From: a virus | Reading direction: 5' to 3' (one strand) | Length of the DNA stretch: 36,145 nt | IMG/VR virus record: IMGVR_UViG_3300036985_001673 | Location: 1-36,145 of that record | Shown: piece by piece, positions 8,615-16,904 of the stretch | How positions within the stretch are numbered: position 1 is the stretch's first letter | Layout of the letters: every line of letters begins with the position of its first letter | Position numbers and translations under genes: made by a program | The notes under the pieces: model-generated | Told to the model about the DNA's origin: nothing | Seen by the model: the letters and a program-made list of their open reading frames with translations, nothing else | Databases searched by the model: none

Positions 8615-8839
8615 TTAATCTATGTTTTCGGCTATATCTAATGATTCATCATCAATAACCGGATCTATAATTTCTTCTATTTCTTCTTCTACTATTTCTT
8701 CTACTTTCTTGGATGATTTAATGGCCCATCCTTTTGATATAAACAATTTTTCAACCTCGGATGAAACATCAAAAATACCGTATGCCTTATAATAGTGAAT
8801 ACCATCATTAACATTTTTTAGCATTGTTATTTTGCCCAT
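8615..8839 (-). CDS. Small protein between capsid and connector, acidic tail
   Basis: 74 residues. The N-terminal part (MGKITMLKNVNDGIHYYKAY, then FDVSSEVEKLFISKGWAI) looks like a paralogue of the next gene's N-terminus. The C-terminal third is strongly acidic (VEEIVEEEIEEIIDPVIDDE). The opposite charge of the two partners' tails suggests that they could bind one another, which is inference. It is the first gene after the hairpin terminator behind the capsid gene, and a TATATTTG box lies 18 bases upstream of its ATG, so it may head the neck-lysis-fibre transcript. Confidence 0.7.
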   Translation of the reverse strand: MGKITMLKNVNDGIHYYKAYGIFDVSSEVEKLFISKGWAIKSSKKVEEIVEEEIEEIIDPVIDDESLDIAENID

Positions 8840-8857
8840 ATTGTTTTATTTTTTGAA

Positions 8858-8865
8858 CAAATATA
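8858..8865 (-). promoter_or_regulatory. Candidate -7 box TATATTTG
   Basis: On the minus strand TATATTTG matches the Bacteroidota -7 consensus TAnnTTTG exactly. It sits between the capsid terminator hairpin and the gene starting at 8839. No clear -33 TTTG is seen at the usual distance, so it may be weak. Confidence 0.35.
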
Positions 8866-8871
8866 AAAGAA

Positions 8872-8898
8872 AATGGCACCCGAAATTCAGGTGCCATT
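8872..8898 (-). terminator. Hairpin terminator after the capsid gene
   Basis: A perfect 9-bp stem (AATGGCACC/GGTGCCATT) has a 9-base loop. On the minus strand it is followed by TTCTTTTATATTT. It starts 24 bases after the capsid stop and fits a rho-independent terminator between the head operon and the neck operon. Confidence 0.75.
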
Positions 8899-8922
8899 AT
8901 TCTATTTGGATTATACAATTAA

Positions 8923-10116
8923 TTAAACATCAATTGCTGCAATATCAGTAGAGAATGTACCACCAACAAAGGCCAATGGCGCATAGTTAGTTAATGCAAT
9001 TCTTTCTGTTAAACGAACAGTTACAAATCCTTCCCTTACGTTAATTCCATCCTCACGGAAAAATTCTAATGCAAGATTCTCACGCACCCACATTTGAGTT
9101 CCTAAAGCAAAATTACCAACTAAATAAGTTCCTGCCGTAACAGCTGTATTAACTACAACCGGCACACCCAAGAAATTTGGTGTTAAACCTTGATAAACTT
9201 GATCTTTCAAATACTCATTCGTGGTAGCTTTCAATAATAAGATTTTAGTAAAATCTGTTGGCGAAAGCATGATATAATCAGCTGTGTAATTAACCAAAGC
9301 TAATTGATTAATTGCAACTGTTAAAACGTCAAATTGATTTGCTGCCGGAACTGCTGCTGCGAATGATCCTGCTGCAAAAGCTGTAGCAATTGAATTGATA
9401 CCCTCAATGTTTTGACCTGATCCATTACCATAAAGCAATTGTGCATCCTCAACAGTCAATAATTTCTCTGGCGCACGCGCTGATAAATATGATGTTAATT
9501 GAGCAGTATCTGCTAACATTTCTTCAGAAATACGGAAATAAGTACCGATTTTTCTAACGTTTGCATCCTCTGCTGTCAAATCAAAATCTGATTCTGGATA
9601 TAATCCACCTTGTGCAATTGGTGCCGCACCGTTATCATAAGCAGTTTCACGCACAAAACGTACCACCTCTGATTGTGTAGATCCTTGCGCTAACAATTGG
9701 CGCACATGAACCGGTCTTGTAGGATCAAACTTAATACCTGCAACATATTGAGCAGGAATAACCTCACCTGTAAAATTGTTAGCTACAGTCATATCCCCTG
9801 CTTTGATTTCAAATGCAGCTGAACGACTATTGCCATTTACCATACCTTCTAAAGCACCTTTGCTGATCCCTTCAATCAAACCTTGCTTAAATGATTTCAC
9901 TGTTGCACCACTTGCTGTTTTTTTAGCAGCAATTTCGGCAGCATCAATGCGTGAATGAATTTCAGTAAATTTAGTTTCTAAATTCTTGATTTCACTTTTC
10001 AATAACTCATCAGCCTTTCCTGTTGCACTTGCAACTGCTTGGCCTTCTGCTTTCTCGATTCTCGAGTCAATGGCTGAATTTAATTCATCCAATTGTTTTT
10101 TGATATCCTCTGACAT
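8923..10116 (-). CDS. Major capsid protein, HK97 fold
   Basis: 397 residues. The first ~110 form an Ala/Lys/Glu-rich coiled-coil region (KKQLDELNSAIDSRIEKAEG onward), like the HK97 delta domain that acts as built-in scaffold and is removed by the prohead protease. The mature shell domain follows: GEVIPAQYVAGIKFDPTRPV, VVRFVRETAYDNGAAPIAQG, EDANVRKIGTYFRISEEMLA, AEDAQLLYGNGSG-type and GINVREGFVTVRLTERIALT segments are characteristic of PF05065 capsids. The likely cleavage lies near residues 95-120 (inferred). Length suits a T=7 siphovirus shell. It lies three bases downstream of the protease gene and before a strong hairpin terminator, consistent with high expression. Confidence 0.95.
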   Translation of the reverse strand: MSEDIKKQLDELNSAIDSRIEKAEGQAVASATGKADELLKSEIKNLETKFTEIHSRIDAAEIAAKKTASGATVKSFKQGLIEGISKGALEGMVNGNSRSAAFEIKAGDMTVANNFTGEVIPAQYVAGIKFDPTRPVHVRQLLAQGSTQSEVVRFVRETAYDNGAAPIAQGGLYPESDFDLTAEDANVRKIGTYFRISEEMLADTAQLTSYLSARAPEKLLTVEDAQLLYGNGSGQNIEGINSIATAFAAGSFAAAVPAANQFDVLTVAINQLALVNYTADYIMLSPTDFTKILLLKATTNEYLKDQVYQGLTPNFLGVPVVVNTAVTAGTYLVGNFALGTQMWVRENLALEFFREDGINVREGFVTVRLTERIALTNYAPLAFVGGTFSTDIAAIDV

Positions 10117-10119
10117 ATT

Positions 10120-10800
10120 CTATTTTTTTATACTTGTTTTTAAATAATTAAATATTTCGGAAATGTCCTCACTTTTATCTACCGGCAATGTGGCATCTGG
10201 TGCCGGCACTGTGGTAATGTCAATAAATAATGATTTCAATTTCATCAATTCTCCTTCAATTGCGTATCCAAGTTCATCAGATACATTTTCTTTTTTGATC
10301 ATTTTTGCCAAAATATCAAATCTCTTTGCTAATAGATCCTGATCAATCATTCCTTTGGCATCTGTGATCATAGCTAATGGATTTGCTGCTAATGTAACGC
10401 ATGAAATCTCATATAACTTTACTTCTTTTAATTCACGCACTCCATCCTGTCTAAATGATTTTACTATTGGCATGATACCTACACTATTCTCATTGATTAC
10501 CCCATTTTTCATTAATAACAAAACATCCTGCCCCATTCTTGTCATAGGAATTTCAGCGACAAAATATAAACCATTTCCATCCTCACGCAATTCTGTAAAC
10601 TTACCTAATGGCTGATCTATACGGTGCTGATTGCAATAACGTACCCTTGATCCGTTTTCGTTTAATGTCTTGGTGTATGCACCGGCTAAAATAATGTCAT
10701 TGTCTGAATCGATATTATTAAACACTGATCCATAGCCTTTAACAATGCCGTTTGATTCATCAATATCCTCTAATCCAATGGATGTTTGTTTGAAAATCAT
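10120..10800 (-). CDS. Prohead protease, HK97 gp4 family (S78)
   Basis: 226 residues. The protease domain shows GIVKGYGSVFNNIDSDNDII, the catalytic His in YCNQHRIDQPLGKF (His59), the catalytic Ser in INENSVGIMP (Ser106) and Glu131 in YEISCVTLAANP. All are the family's expected positions. It matures the capsid by removing the N-terminal delta domain. The C-terminal 70 residues are a less conserved tail that may bind the capsid. The gene lies directly upstream of the capsid gene. A TAATTTTG box 17 bases before the ATG could give the protease-capsid pair its own transcript. Confidence 0.93.
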   Translation of the reverse strand: MIFKQTSIGLEDIDESNGIVKGYGSVFNNIDSDNDIILAGAYTKTLNENGSRVRYCNQHRIDQPLGKFTELREDGNGLYFVAEIPMTRMGQDVLLLMKNGVINENSVGIMPIVKSFRQDGVRELKEVKLYEISCVTLAANPLAMITDAKGMIDQDLLAKRFDILAKMIKKENVSDELGYAIEGELMKLKSLFIDITTVPAPDATLPVDKSEDISEIFNYLKTSIKK

Positions 10801-10817
10801 ATCGTTTTACTTTTTCT

Positions 10818-10844
10818 CAAAATTAGTTTTTTATTGTATTCAAA
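10818..10844 (-). promoter_or_regulatory. Candidate promoter for protease-capsid genes
   Basis: The minus strand reads TTTG (10844-10841), 15 bases, then TAATTTTG (10825-10818), which matches TAnnTTTG. The spacer is shorter than the usual 17-21, so strength is uncertain. Confidence 0.35.
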
Positions 10845-10862
10845 ATTCAGATACAAATATTT

Positions 10863-11045
10863 TTATTCCATCTTTGGTTCACCTTCTTCAAATACTATTG
10901 TATTGTCCTGATTTGCTAATGGATCATCATGATTATTAGTTAATAATATTTCATCTGGTATTCCATCAGTAAACGCATCACATCCATTTGATATTAATTT
11001 AAAATGAATGCATTTAAAACATATAAAATTGCTTTTATTTTCCAT
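10863..11045 (-). CDS. Small Cys-containing conserved phage protein
   Basis: 60 residues. It contains FICFKCIHFK, a later Cys (NGCDAFTDGIPDEILL) and a conserved-looking end (NHDDPLANQDNTIVFEEG). The CxxCxxxF…C-x-AF-x-x-GIPDEI pattern recurs in small phage proteins placed beside head genes and may bind a metal through its three Cys and a His. The function is unknown. It overlaps the MuF gene by one base (TAATG), which supports the start and coupled translation. Confidence 0.7.
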   Translation of the reverse strand: MENKSNFICFKCIHFKLISNGCDAFTDGIPDEILLTNNHDDPLANQDNTIVFEEGEPKME

Positions 11046-12673
11046 TATTTTTTAAAGTATTTATCGATTAGTTTGCCTATTTCAACTGCATATTTAGATG
11101 GATTAGAGGATAATTTATATTCTGTAAATCCCTCTGCCATAAATTCATCAATATTTGTAGATGCATATTTACCTAAATAATGCTTATTGAATGAAGAAAA
11201 ATTCTTTTCAATTGTAAATTTAAGTATTTCAGCTTCATATCTATTTTGAATTTCTACCAATTCAGTGTAATAATCTTTGGTATATTCCCTAAAATTATAA
11301 TTTAATAATGTATGCCTTGTAGATAAAACATGGCCAAATTCATGCGTTAATGTTGCAATTTCTTTATTTATTTCATCTACTGCGCTTTTACCTCTAACTA
11401 TAAAATCCCTTGGAAATTGAGTAATTACTTTATTTCTATTTACAAATGCATCAGTTGAATCACCAAAATTAATTCTATTTATAGATCCATTAATTGTTTC
11501 TACAAATCCAAAATTTTCTTGTGATGATTTATATATTAATTTAATAGGTCTTTTTGTATTATATGGCCTATCAATTTTATATTCATTTGTTAATGAATTT
11601 AATTGCGCATTTAATTCATTCATTTTTGGCAAATCAATTTCACTTGAAACGGTTAATTTTTGAATTTTTATACCATTACTTTCAAAACTTTCAATGGCTT
11701 TTTCTCTGGCTTCCTTCATTGTTTTGGCATTGAATGTGCCATCAATAATTTGCTCTGCTATTGGTGCCAACACCTCTGGACTTGTTAATAATGCCTCGGT
11801 AATGGCGCTTTGTACTTGTGCTTGTGCAATTCCAAATCCAATGTCTGTAATATTTTCCCCTGTAGTCTGGGCATTAGGTTTTGGAAATACACTAACACCA
11901 CATCTGCAATTAATCACATTACTTGCTGATCCTGCCGGATCCCCTGCCCATTTAAGAAATTGACCTTGAACAGAAAATTTACCGGCATTAGGTACCGTTT
12001 GCCCATTGGCTGCGCCATGGCTTGCTCTCTCTCTGCCATCAATTGATGTGTGCCATGTCTTCATTAAATCATTTCCCTCAAATACACTTTGAGCAGAAAC
12101 AATAGTGGCATAATTCGCAGCATTAGTGGCTTCTGTACGTACTAATCTTTTAGATTGATACGTACTATACTTATTAAACTGCGTTTTAAGCATCTTGGCT
12201 TTGACCTTTTCCCCCTGATTCATAAATGCAGGATCAGACATTAGCTTTTGAGTAACTGCAATTAATGTGTTTTTAGCTGTGCCACTGACCAATGTAACCC
12301 TCTGCGCCCCTACTTGTTGCCCTACAAATGCAAATGATTTTTGCCAAATGGTCATCAAATTATCTAAATCGCTTGCCTTTTCAAGTAATTTATCGACATT
12401 CTTGTAGTACCATAAAGCAAAATGTAAACCTATTTTACTGTACATTTCTGTGTACATATTGATTAAATCAGTATCATTAAAAAATACTGATACATCTGTG
12501 GCTGATAATGCACCTTGTCTGATAAACATGGCTGATGCCTGATCGTATTGATCATTATAAAACTTATAAAAATCCTTTACAGATGATCTTTCGGCCTTGG
12601 TTAATTGCTCGCTAAATTTAGCTGTGTAATTTTCCTTGGCTGCTTTTATCTGATATTCTCTGGATAATAGCAT
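11045..12673 (-). CDS. Minor head protein (MuF/SPP1 gp7-like) fused to a zincin-type metallopeptidase domain
   Basis: 542 residues. Residues ~1-175 are helical. Residues ~176-264 form the MuF domain: KRLVRTEATNAANYAT, WHTSIDGRERASHGAANGQT and SASNVINCRCGVSVFP are hallmark motifs of the head morphogenesis family (PF04233), which enters the prohead with the portal. The C-terminal ~200 residues are extra. They carry LTHEFGHVL with HEFGH at 444-448 and downstream acidic residues in NIDEFMAEGFTEY (Glu510, Glu514), the pattern of gluzincin-like metallopeptidases. MuF proteins are known carriers of variable C-terminal effector domains injected with DNA, so a delivered protease is plausible. A structural or maturation role cannot be excluded. 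It lies directly after the portal gene. Confidence 0.88.
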   Translation of the reverse strand: MLLSREYQIKAAKENYTAKFSEQLTKAERSSVKDFYKFYNDQYDQASAMFIRQGALSATDVSVFFNDTDLINMYTEMYSKIGLHFALWYYKNVDKLLEKASDLDNLMTIWQKSFAFVGQQVGAQRVTLVSGTAKNTLIAVTQKLMSDPAFMNQGEKVKAKMLKTQFNKYSTYQSKRLVRTEATNAANYATIVSAQSVFEGNDLMKTWHTSIDGRERASHGAANGQTVPNAGKFSVQGQFLKWAGDPAGSASNVINCRCGVSVFPKPNAQTTGENITDIGFGIAQAQVQSAITEALLTSPEVLAPIAEQIIDGTFNAKTMKEAREKAIESFESNGIKIQKLTVSSEIDLPKMNELNAQLNSLTNEYKIDRPYNTKRPIKLIYKSSQENFGFVETINGSINRINFGDSTDAFVNRNKVITQFPRDFIVRGKSAVDEINKEIATLTHEFGHVLSTRHTLLNYNFREYTKDYYTELVEIQNRYEAEILKFTIEKNFSSFNKHYLGKYASTNIDEFMAEGFTEYKLSSNPSKYAVEIGKLIDKYFKK

Positions 12674-12675
12674 AA

Positions 12676-14055
12676 CTATTTTAGATCATAATCAATGTCT
12701 AATGCCTTTGGATTCTCCAACGCATCTATGGTAACATTCTGTGGCGCTAATGATGTTGGGATAAAATAGTCATTCATGTAGGCATTTACTTCATCCTTAC
12801 CATAATTCATCGCATCCCTTTTTTCGTTTGGTGTAATCCACCATGCCGATGCAAGCTGACTAACCAACTTATCCACTTCTTCTTGCATCTCACTAATCAT
12901 AGTGAAATCAAAATCTAAATATAGATTGGCACCAAATTGTGGTACTAACCACCTATTTAATTCATCCCTAATTTTAATTAGTTCTGGTATTACAGCATTT
13001 TGATACATGGCCTTCTTGGCCTCCTTCATGTTGTTGTAGGTAGATGAATCAGTATTATTAAGCAATTGCACAGGGATGTTATAGATATTACATAGATCCT
13101 TTACGGTGCCATTGTACTGCTCAATTAATGATAAATCTGCTGCACTTAATCCAAAATTAACCCATGATAAATCCTTTGATGACACAATCACATCACCGGC
13201 ATTGTTAGTGCCTTGATATTGCTTTCTAAAATTGTCCTTTAGCGCCTGTGCTTGCACTTGATTTATGGTTCCTTCCTTATCGATTAGCATTCCCCTTGAT
13301 GTCTGATTTTGCAAGTATTTTACACCTGTTGTTACAGCTTCATTGTTTGCTGTCAATACCCGTAAACCTGCTCTTAATGGTGATTGACCATAAAGATTAG
13401 ATCCTGCACTATTGTAATCCGGATTAAAATCTTTGATGTGGCAAATGTCCTCTGGACTTATTTCCTGTGTCGCATTGTACCGGATTCTATATCCACTGAT
13501 TGGATCTAAAACTCCCTGTGAAACGATTTCCACCAATTGACTTGGCAAAACATATAGCTGACCAAATTTAGCTTGGTTTGGCCCACTTGTTGGCTTAATT
13601 CCGTATATGTATCTGTTACCGGTTAGCTTTCCAAATGCAATCAATTCCTGTAAAAATGTGCTAAATGATTGCTCTGGGTTTGGCCTTAACAATAATGCCT
13701 CCAATGGACTATCAGTAACCGGTGTAAATGCTCTTTTGCGTAACACATTGGCTTTATACATTGCGCCACCATCCATAATTCCTGATGTCATGGCCTTATA
13801 TTGCTTGGCTGTGCTTTTATCACTTATTTCATAGACTTGGAATGGTATTGTGGTAGCTGCTTTGGTAATTAAATTTATAATTGAATAAACGGTGGCATTT
13901 CTTTGGTACCCATTAACAATAAACGACTGATCATTTTCCTCTTGCATGATTATGGATGTACCTAACCATTGGTACAATAACTTATTATATGCAGGATCTG
14001 TGCCTCCTAATGCTTTGATGATTGACTGTTTAAAATTATTTATAATACCTGCCAT
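12676..14055 (-). CDS. Portal protein, HK97 type
   Basis: 459 residues. NGYQRNATVYSIINLITKAA, TDSPLEALLLRPNPEQSFST, LTGNRYIYGIKPTSGPNQAK and ISPEDICHIKDFNPDYNSAG are typical portal motifs (PF04860). YGQSPLRAGLRVLTANNEAV and PVQLLNNTDSSTYNNMKEAK match the stem and crown region. It forms the dodecameric ring for DNA entry and exit. It follows the terminase by 32 bases and precedes the MuF gene by two, the standard packaging order. The ATG is preceded by an A-rich tract, not a Shine-Dalgarno site. Confidence 0.95.
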   Translation of the reverse strand: MAGIINNFKQSIIKALGGTDPAYNKLLYQWLGTSIIMQEENDQSFIVNGYQRNATVYSIINLITKAATTIPFQVYEISDKSTAKQYKAMTSGIMDGGAMYKANVLRKRAFTPVTDSPLEALLLRPNPEQSFSTFLQELIAFGKLTGNRYIYGIKPTSGPNQAKFGQLYVLPSQLVEIVSQGVLDPISGYRIRYNATQEISPEDICHIKDFNPDYNSAGSNLYGQSPLRAGLRVLTANNEAVTTGVKYLQNQTSRGMLIDKEGTINQVQAQALKDNFRKQYQGTNNAGDVIVSSKDLSWVNFGLSAADLSLIEQYNGTVKDLCNIYNIPVQLLNNTDSSTYNNMKEAKKAMYQNAVIPELIKIRDELNRWLVPQFGANLYLDFDFTMISEMQEEVDKLVSQLASAWWITPNEKRDAMNYGKDEVNAYMNDYFIPTSLAPQNVTIDALENPKALDIDYDLK

Positions 14056-14087
14056 GATATGCGCTTTTTTTTGTCAAAAATAATCAA

Positions 14088-15272
14088 TTAAATTACAAAA
14101 AAATCATTCCTATTTTTATACTTTGAATACACCCCATAACGGATTGCATCCATTAAATGGTTCTGTTTGTCGATTGGTTTATTAATAATGGTGCCATCTT
14201 TCATCTGTTCCCAAAAATAAAACTGAAATTCATTATGTAGATTTTTGCTTTCATAGCTGTAAAAAACCTCATATTCCTTTAATAAACTAATACCTGCATT
14301 AATAGATCCGGTGCCTTTAATTGCCCCTTTGGCTAATATATCCATCTGCCTTAATTCCTCAATTGATTTTGGTTCTGCGCTATCGCAATAAAACAAATCC
14401 TGATCATAGCCATTGGACTTAATAAATTCTGCAATATCCCTGTTTGTCATTCCCTTTTTGTAGCATACCTCATGCAGGTACAACCGATCTTTTACTTTAG
14501 CTATCTGGACAATGGCTGTAGGATCCTGTGCATATCCAAAATCTAATCCATAGAATACTTCATCAAACTCCGGAAAATTATCTTTGGGAATCTGTTGCCA
14601 TTTAGGAAATATCTGCCTTTCGGAAAATACTGCTCTTTTACCTTCCCCATAAACTCGCCAATAATCCGGATCTCGTTCTTTTAATCGTTCAATTTCTGCT
14701 ACCAATTCCGCAGGTAAAAACTTATTATCTTGATAAGTTGTGATCCATGTTTCACAGTCTTCACGATCTACCACCTCATCATAAATCCAATGTATGGGAT
14801 CAGATGGGTTAAAATCTATAATCATTTCATCCTCTGTTCTCATTAATAACTGCCTGTAATCCTCATAGTCTAATTCATTGCCCTCATTGATATAGCAAAT
14901 ATTACGTTTTCGGCCCCTAATCTTTTGTGGTTCATCTACTGATAAAAACTCCACCGTATGATGGCCGTATGTGTATGTGTTTTCGGATTTGTTATGATTG
15001 CCTAAAAATAAGATTCCTAACTTATCTAGGATTTCCATGAAATCCCTTTGGACTGATCCTTTAATGGCAGGCAATGTCTTGCGCACAATGCTGATTACTA
15101 ATGGCTTTGTGGTGCTTGTTAGCTTGTAGATTAGGTATTGACAGATTGCATAGGTTTTACCGGATCTGGTGCCGCCTTGATGTACCTTAATCCTTGCCTT
15201 GCTGTTTAATGTTTGGTAAAATTGTACATTGCATTCCTGTACTACTCGTTTTCGATCTTTGCCGGTGTCCAT
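14088..15272 (-). CDS. terL: Terminase large subunit (PBSX-like)
   Basis: 394 residues. The ATPase domain has Walker A at 33-41 (GGTRSGKTY), a Walker B-like ICYINE at 125-130 with the catalytic Glu130, and DFNPSDP at 153-159. The RNase H-like nuclease domain has GLDFGYAQDPTAIV (Asp244), YCDSAEP and a final HLMDAIRYG with its metal-binding Asp. This domain order and these motifs match the terminase_3/PBSX group. It powers DNA packaging and cuts the concatemer. Its start lies inside the small terminase gene (31-base overlap). Confidence 0.95.
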   Translation of the reverse strand: MDTGKDRKRVVQECNVQFYQTLNSKARIKVHQGGTRSGKTYAICQYLIYKLTSTTKPLVISIVRKTLPAIKGSVQRDFMEILDKLGILFLGNHNKSENTYTYGHHTVEFLSVDEPQKIRGRKRNICYINEGNELDYEDYRQLLMRTEDEMIIDFNPSDPIHWIYDEVVDREDCETWITTYQDNKFLPAELVAEIERLKERDPDYWRVYGEGKRAVFSERQIFPKWQQIPKDNFPEFDEVFYGLDFGYAQDPTAIVQIAKVKDRLYLHEVCYKKGMTNRDIAEFIKSNGYDQDLFYCDSAEPKSIEELRQMDILAKGAIKGTGSINAGISLLKEYEVFYSYESKNLHNEFQFYFWEQMKDGTIINKPIDKQNHLMDAIRYGVYSKYKNRNDFFVI

Positions 15273-15604
15273 TCTATGATTGATGATTCCACACCTGTTT
15301 CATGTTTGATTTCTGTTCTTTCCACATATCCCCTGCCCTTACCTTTTGTTTTTAAATGGAATATGATTGCCACTATGTTTTCTTTATTGATCTGGCTATG
15401 TAGCTTTGATTCTGACAGATCCAATGCTATATCATTTATTTCCTCTACTTGTTGTTTATAAACAGGATCTGTGTTCATCCATAGGTAATGTGTAGTGCGT
15501 TCAATACCGATTAGCTTTGCAGCTGTAGTAACGATGCCCAAAGATTTTTCCAATGCTTGGATCATTCGCTTTTTATTCCCTTCTGTTGCTTTTGCCCTTC
15601 TCAT
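15242..15604 (-). CDS. Probable terminase small subunit
   Basis: 120 residues. A helix-turn-helix is visible at about residues 20-45 (LGIVTTAAKLIGIERTTHYL), followed by DPVYKQQVEEINDIALDLSE and helices that could build the oligomer. The C-terminus (IIEWTPAKIENE) overlaps the large subunit start. Small terminases bind the packaging site, and position immediately before terL is the main support. Its ATG overlaps the ParB-like gene stop (ATGA). A general HTH regulator is the alternative. Confidence 0.75.
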   Translation of the reverse strand: MRRAKATEGNKKRMIQALEKSLGIVTTAAKLIGIERTTHYLWMNTDPVYKQQVEEINDIALDLSESKLHSQINKENIVAIIFHLKTKGKGRGYVERTEIKHETGVESSIIEWTPAKIENE

Positions 15605-16104
15605 TTGCTTAATCTTACATTATAACCCTTTTCAATTAATTCTGTGTATGCTTTTTGCCTTGATTCCTCATCATTAAATGTCAATTCAACTAAAAACAAA
15701 TCGACCGGTGATTCCTCTGGTTCCGGTTCTACTGATGGTTCAAATACCGGCACCTCTAAACCCCAATCATTTAGCAGGTGTTCATCCCATTGGTTGGCTA
15801 ATATATCCCAATCCCATTCACCATACCCTACATTATCTTTAATAATAAATTCCTTTTGCTGATCAGCTGTTAAATTATTTGCCCTAATAATTGATACTCT
15901 TTTTAATCCGGCTTCAATGCAGGCTTTTAATCGCATATTACCCCCCAACACGATCATATATTCATCTACAACAATGGGCCGTAAAGCTAACATTTCGGGA
16001 AAATCCTTTATAGATTTAACCAATTTTTTAAATTTGTCATCCTTAATAAACCTTGGATTAGATGGATTAGGGATAATCAGCTTAATGTTTACTTCTTCAA
16101 TCAT
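15601..16104 (-). CDS. ParB/sulfiredoxin-fold protein upstream of terminase
   Basis: 167 residues. The N-terminal ~90 residues are a ParB-like domain: IPNPSNPRFIKDDKFKKLVK, RPIVVDEYMIVLGGNMRLKA and CIEAGLKRVSIIRANNLT, with the GGNMRLKA box where ParB carries GxxRxxA. TADQQKEFIIKDNVGYGEWD is typical of phage ParB-like proteins. An acidic Pro/Glu linker (EPSVEPEPEESP) leads to a small C-terminal strand-helix unit. In phages this domain is often fused to DNA methyltransferases. Here it stands alone next to the small terminase, and the phage methyltransferase is 4 kb away. The role may be DNA-site recognition or nucleotide-dependent clamp formation, unproven. Confidence 0.82.
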   Translation of the reverse strand: MIEEVNIKLIIPNPSNPRFIKDDKFKKLVKSIKDFPEMLALRPIVVDEYMIVLGGNMRLKACIEAGLKRVSIIRANNLTADQQKEFIIKDNVGYGEWDWDILANQWDEHLLNDWGLEVPVFEPSVEPEPEESPVDLFLVELTFNDEESRQKAYTELIEKGYNVRLSK

Positions 16105-16202
16105 TATTTATTCTTTTCTTCTATGATCATGTAAACCATGAATATTATAAATGCAACTATTATGCCACCAAAAAAGATTGATTCTATGATCAGCCTATCC
16201 AT
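16104..16202 (-). CDS. 32-residue single-pass membrane peptide
   Basis: The peptide MDRLIIESIFFGGIIVAFII continues FMVYMIIEEKNK, one hydrophobic helix with a charged end. Its stop overlaps the ParB-like ATG (TAATG) and its own start overlaps the preceding gene's stop in the same way. This chain of start-stop overlaps, not homology, is the evidence that it is translated. Function unknown. Confidence 0.6.
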   Translation of the reverse strand: MDRLIIESIFFGGIIVAFIIFMVYMIIEEKNK

Positions 16203-16345
16203 TAACGATCATAACCAATTACTAATTCCCAAACAATCCATGAAAAAATTAATACATCATTTCTGTTCTTTTTAGGCAGATTAATGCGAATGGATGGCAA
16301 AACTTCTATGGTGTGCCTTGTTGTTTTAATTCCGAAATATGTCAT
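16202..16345 (-). CDS. 47-residue hypothetical protein
   Basis: The sequence starts MTYFGIKTTRHTIEVLPSIR and ends FSWIVWELVIGYDR, with a hydrophobic C-terminal third. The ATG overlaps the DUF3310 gene stop (ATGA), and its TAA overlaps the next ATG (TAATG). It therefore fills the gap in the coupled run from DUF3310 to terminase. No family recognised. Confidence 0.6.
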   Translation of the reverse strand: MTYFGIKTTRHTIEVLPSIRINLPKKNRNDVLIFSWIVWELVIGYDR

Positions 16346-16560
16346 AATTTATTATTTATGTGTCTTTTTAAATACCAAATAGCCTTTTCTAAATCCTCTC
16401 TTTCGTTTCCTTTCCTGCCTGATCTTAATATGTACTTGATTGCATTACCTGTATGAAACGACAAATTAAACTGTTCAATTATATCGATAGGCTGTGGCCC
16501 TGTTATAGTCTGATAATGTGGTGGTTTATTCACCATATCTGGCTGATCTGTATAATTCAT
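16342..16560 (-). CDS. DUF3310 small phage protein
   Basis: 72 residues. KPPHYQTITGPQPIDIIEQF, TGNAIKYILRSGRKGNEREDL and KAIWYLKRHI match DUF3310, a short protein in many phages annotated variously as a nucleotide kinase-like or SaV-like protein; its biochemistry is unclear. The conserved elements PPHY, IDxIE, GNAIKYIxR, K and EDLxKAxWYLxR are all present, so the gene is full length. It heads the terminase-head operon, 59 bases after a well-formed promoter. Confidence 0.88.
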   Translation of the reverse strand: MNYTDQPDMVNKPPHYQTITGPQPIDIIEQFNLSFHTGNAIKYILRSGRKGNEREDLEKAIWYLKRHINNKL

Positions 16561-16619
16561 TTTTGTTTAGGTTAATAAGTGCTTTTGTACCTGCTGTTAT
16601 TCCTCACCCAACAGCCATA

Positions 16620-16653
16620 CAAATGTAAAAACTATTTCCATAGGTTTTACAAA
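16620..16653 (-). promoter_or_regulatory. Candidate promoter of the packaging/head operon
   Basis: The minus strand has TTTG (16653-16650), 22 bases, then TACATTTG (16627-16620), a full match to TAnnTTTG. It lies in the 110-base gap before the DUF3310 gene, the only sizeable gap in this stretch, and would give a leader of about 50 bases. Confidence 0.5.
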
Positions 16654-16670
16654 CCACAACATTTGTGAAT

Positions 16671-16904
16671 TTAATTTTGTTTTTGATTTTGCAACTTACT
16701 GATTAGGTTTTTAAATTTTTGTAATCTGATAAATGCCATTCTTTTATCCTGTGGGCAATGGCCCTGTAAACGATCCATGGTAACTGCCACAAATATTCTT
16801 GAATTGGTGATCCTTTCCCAACCTGTTAGCTGAATATCTATGGATTCATTGGATAATAGGTATTGGTGGCCCCAATCCCATGCAGCTTGATAATTGGGTT
16901 TCAT
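16671..16904 (-). CDS. Hypothetical protein, 77 residues
   Basis: I do not recognise a family. The product begins MKPNYQAAWDWGHQYLLSNE, contains ITNSRIFVAVTMDRLQGHCP and ends in a Lys/Gln-rich helix (RLQKFKNLISKLQNQKQN). It is soluble, with no signal or membrane segment. Its ATG overlaps the nuclease stop (ATGA), so it is co-translated with the VRR-NUC enzyme and ends the replication-side operon. Confidence 0.65.
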   Translation of the reverse strand: MKPNYQAAWDWGHQYLLSNESIDIQLTGWERITNSRIFVAVTMDRLQGHCPQDKRMAFIRLQKFKNLISKLQNQKQN

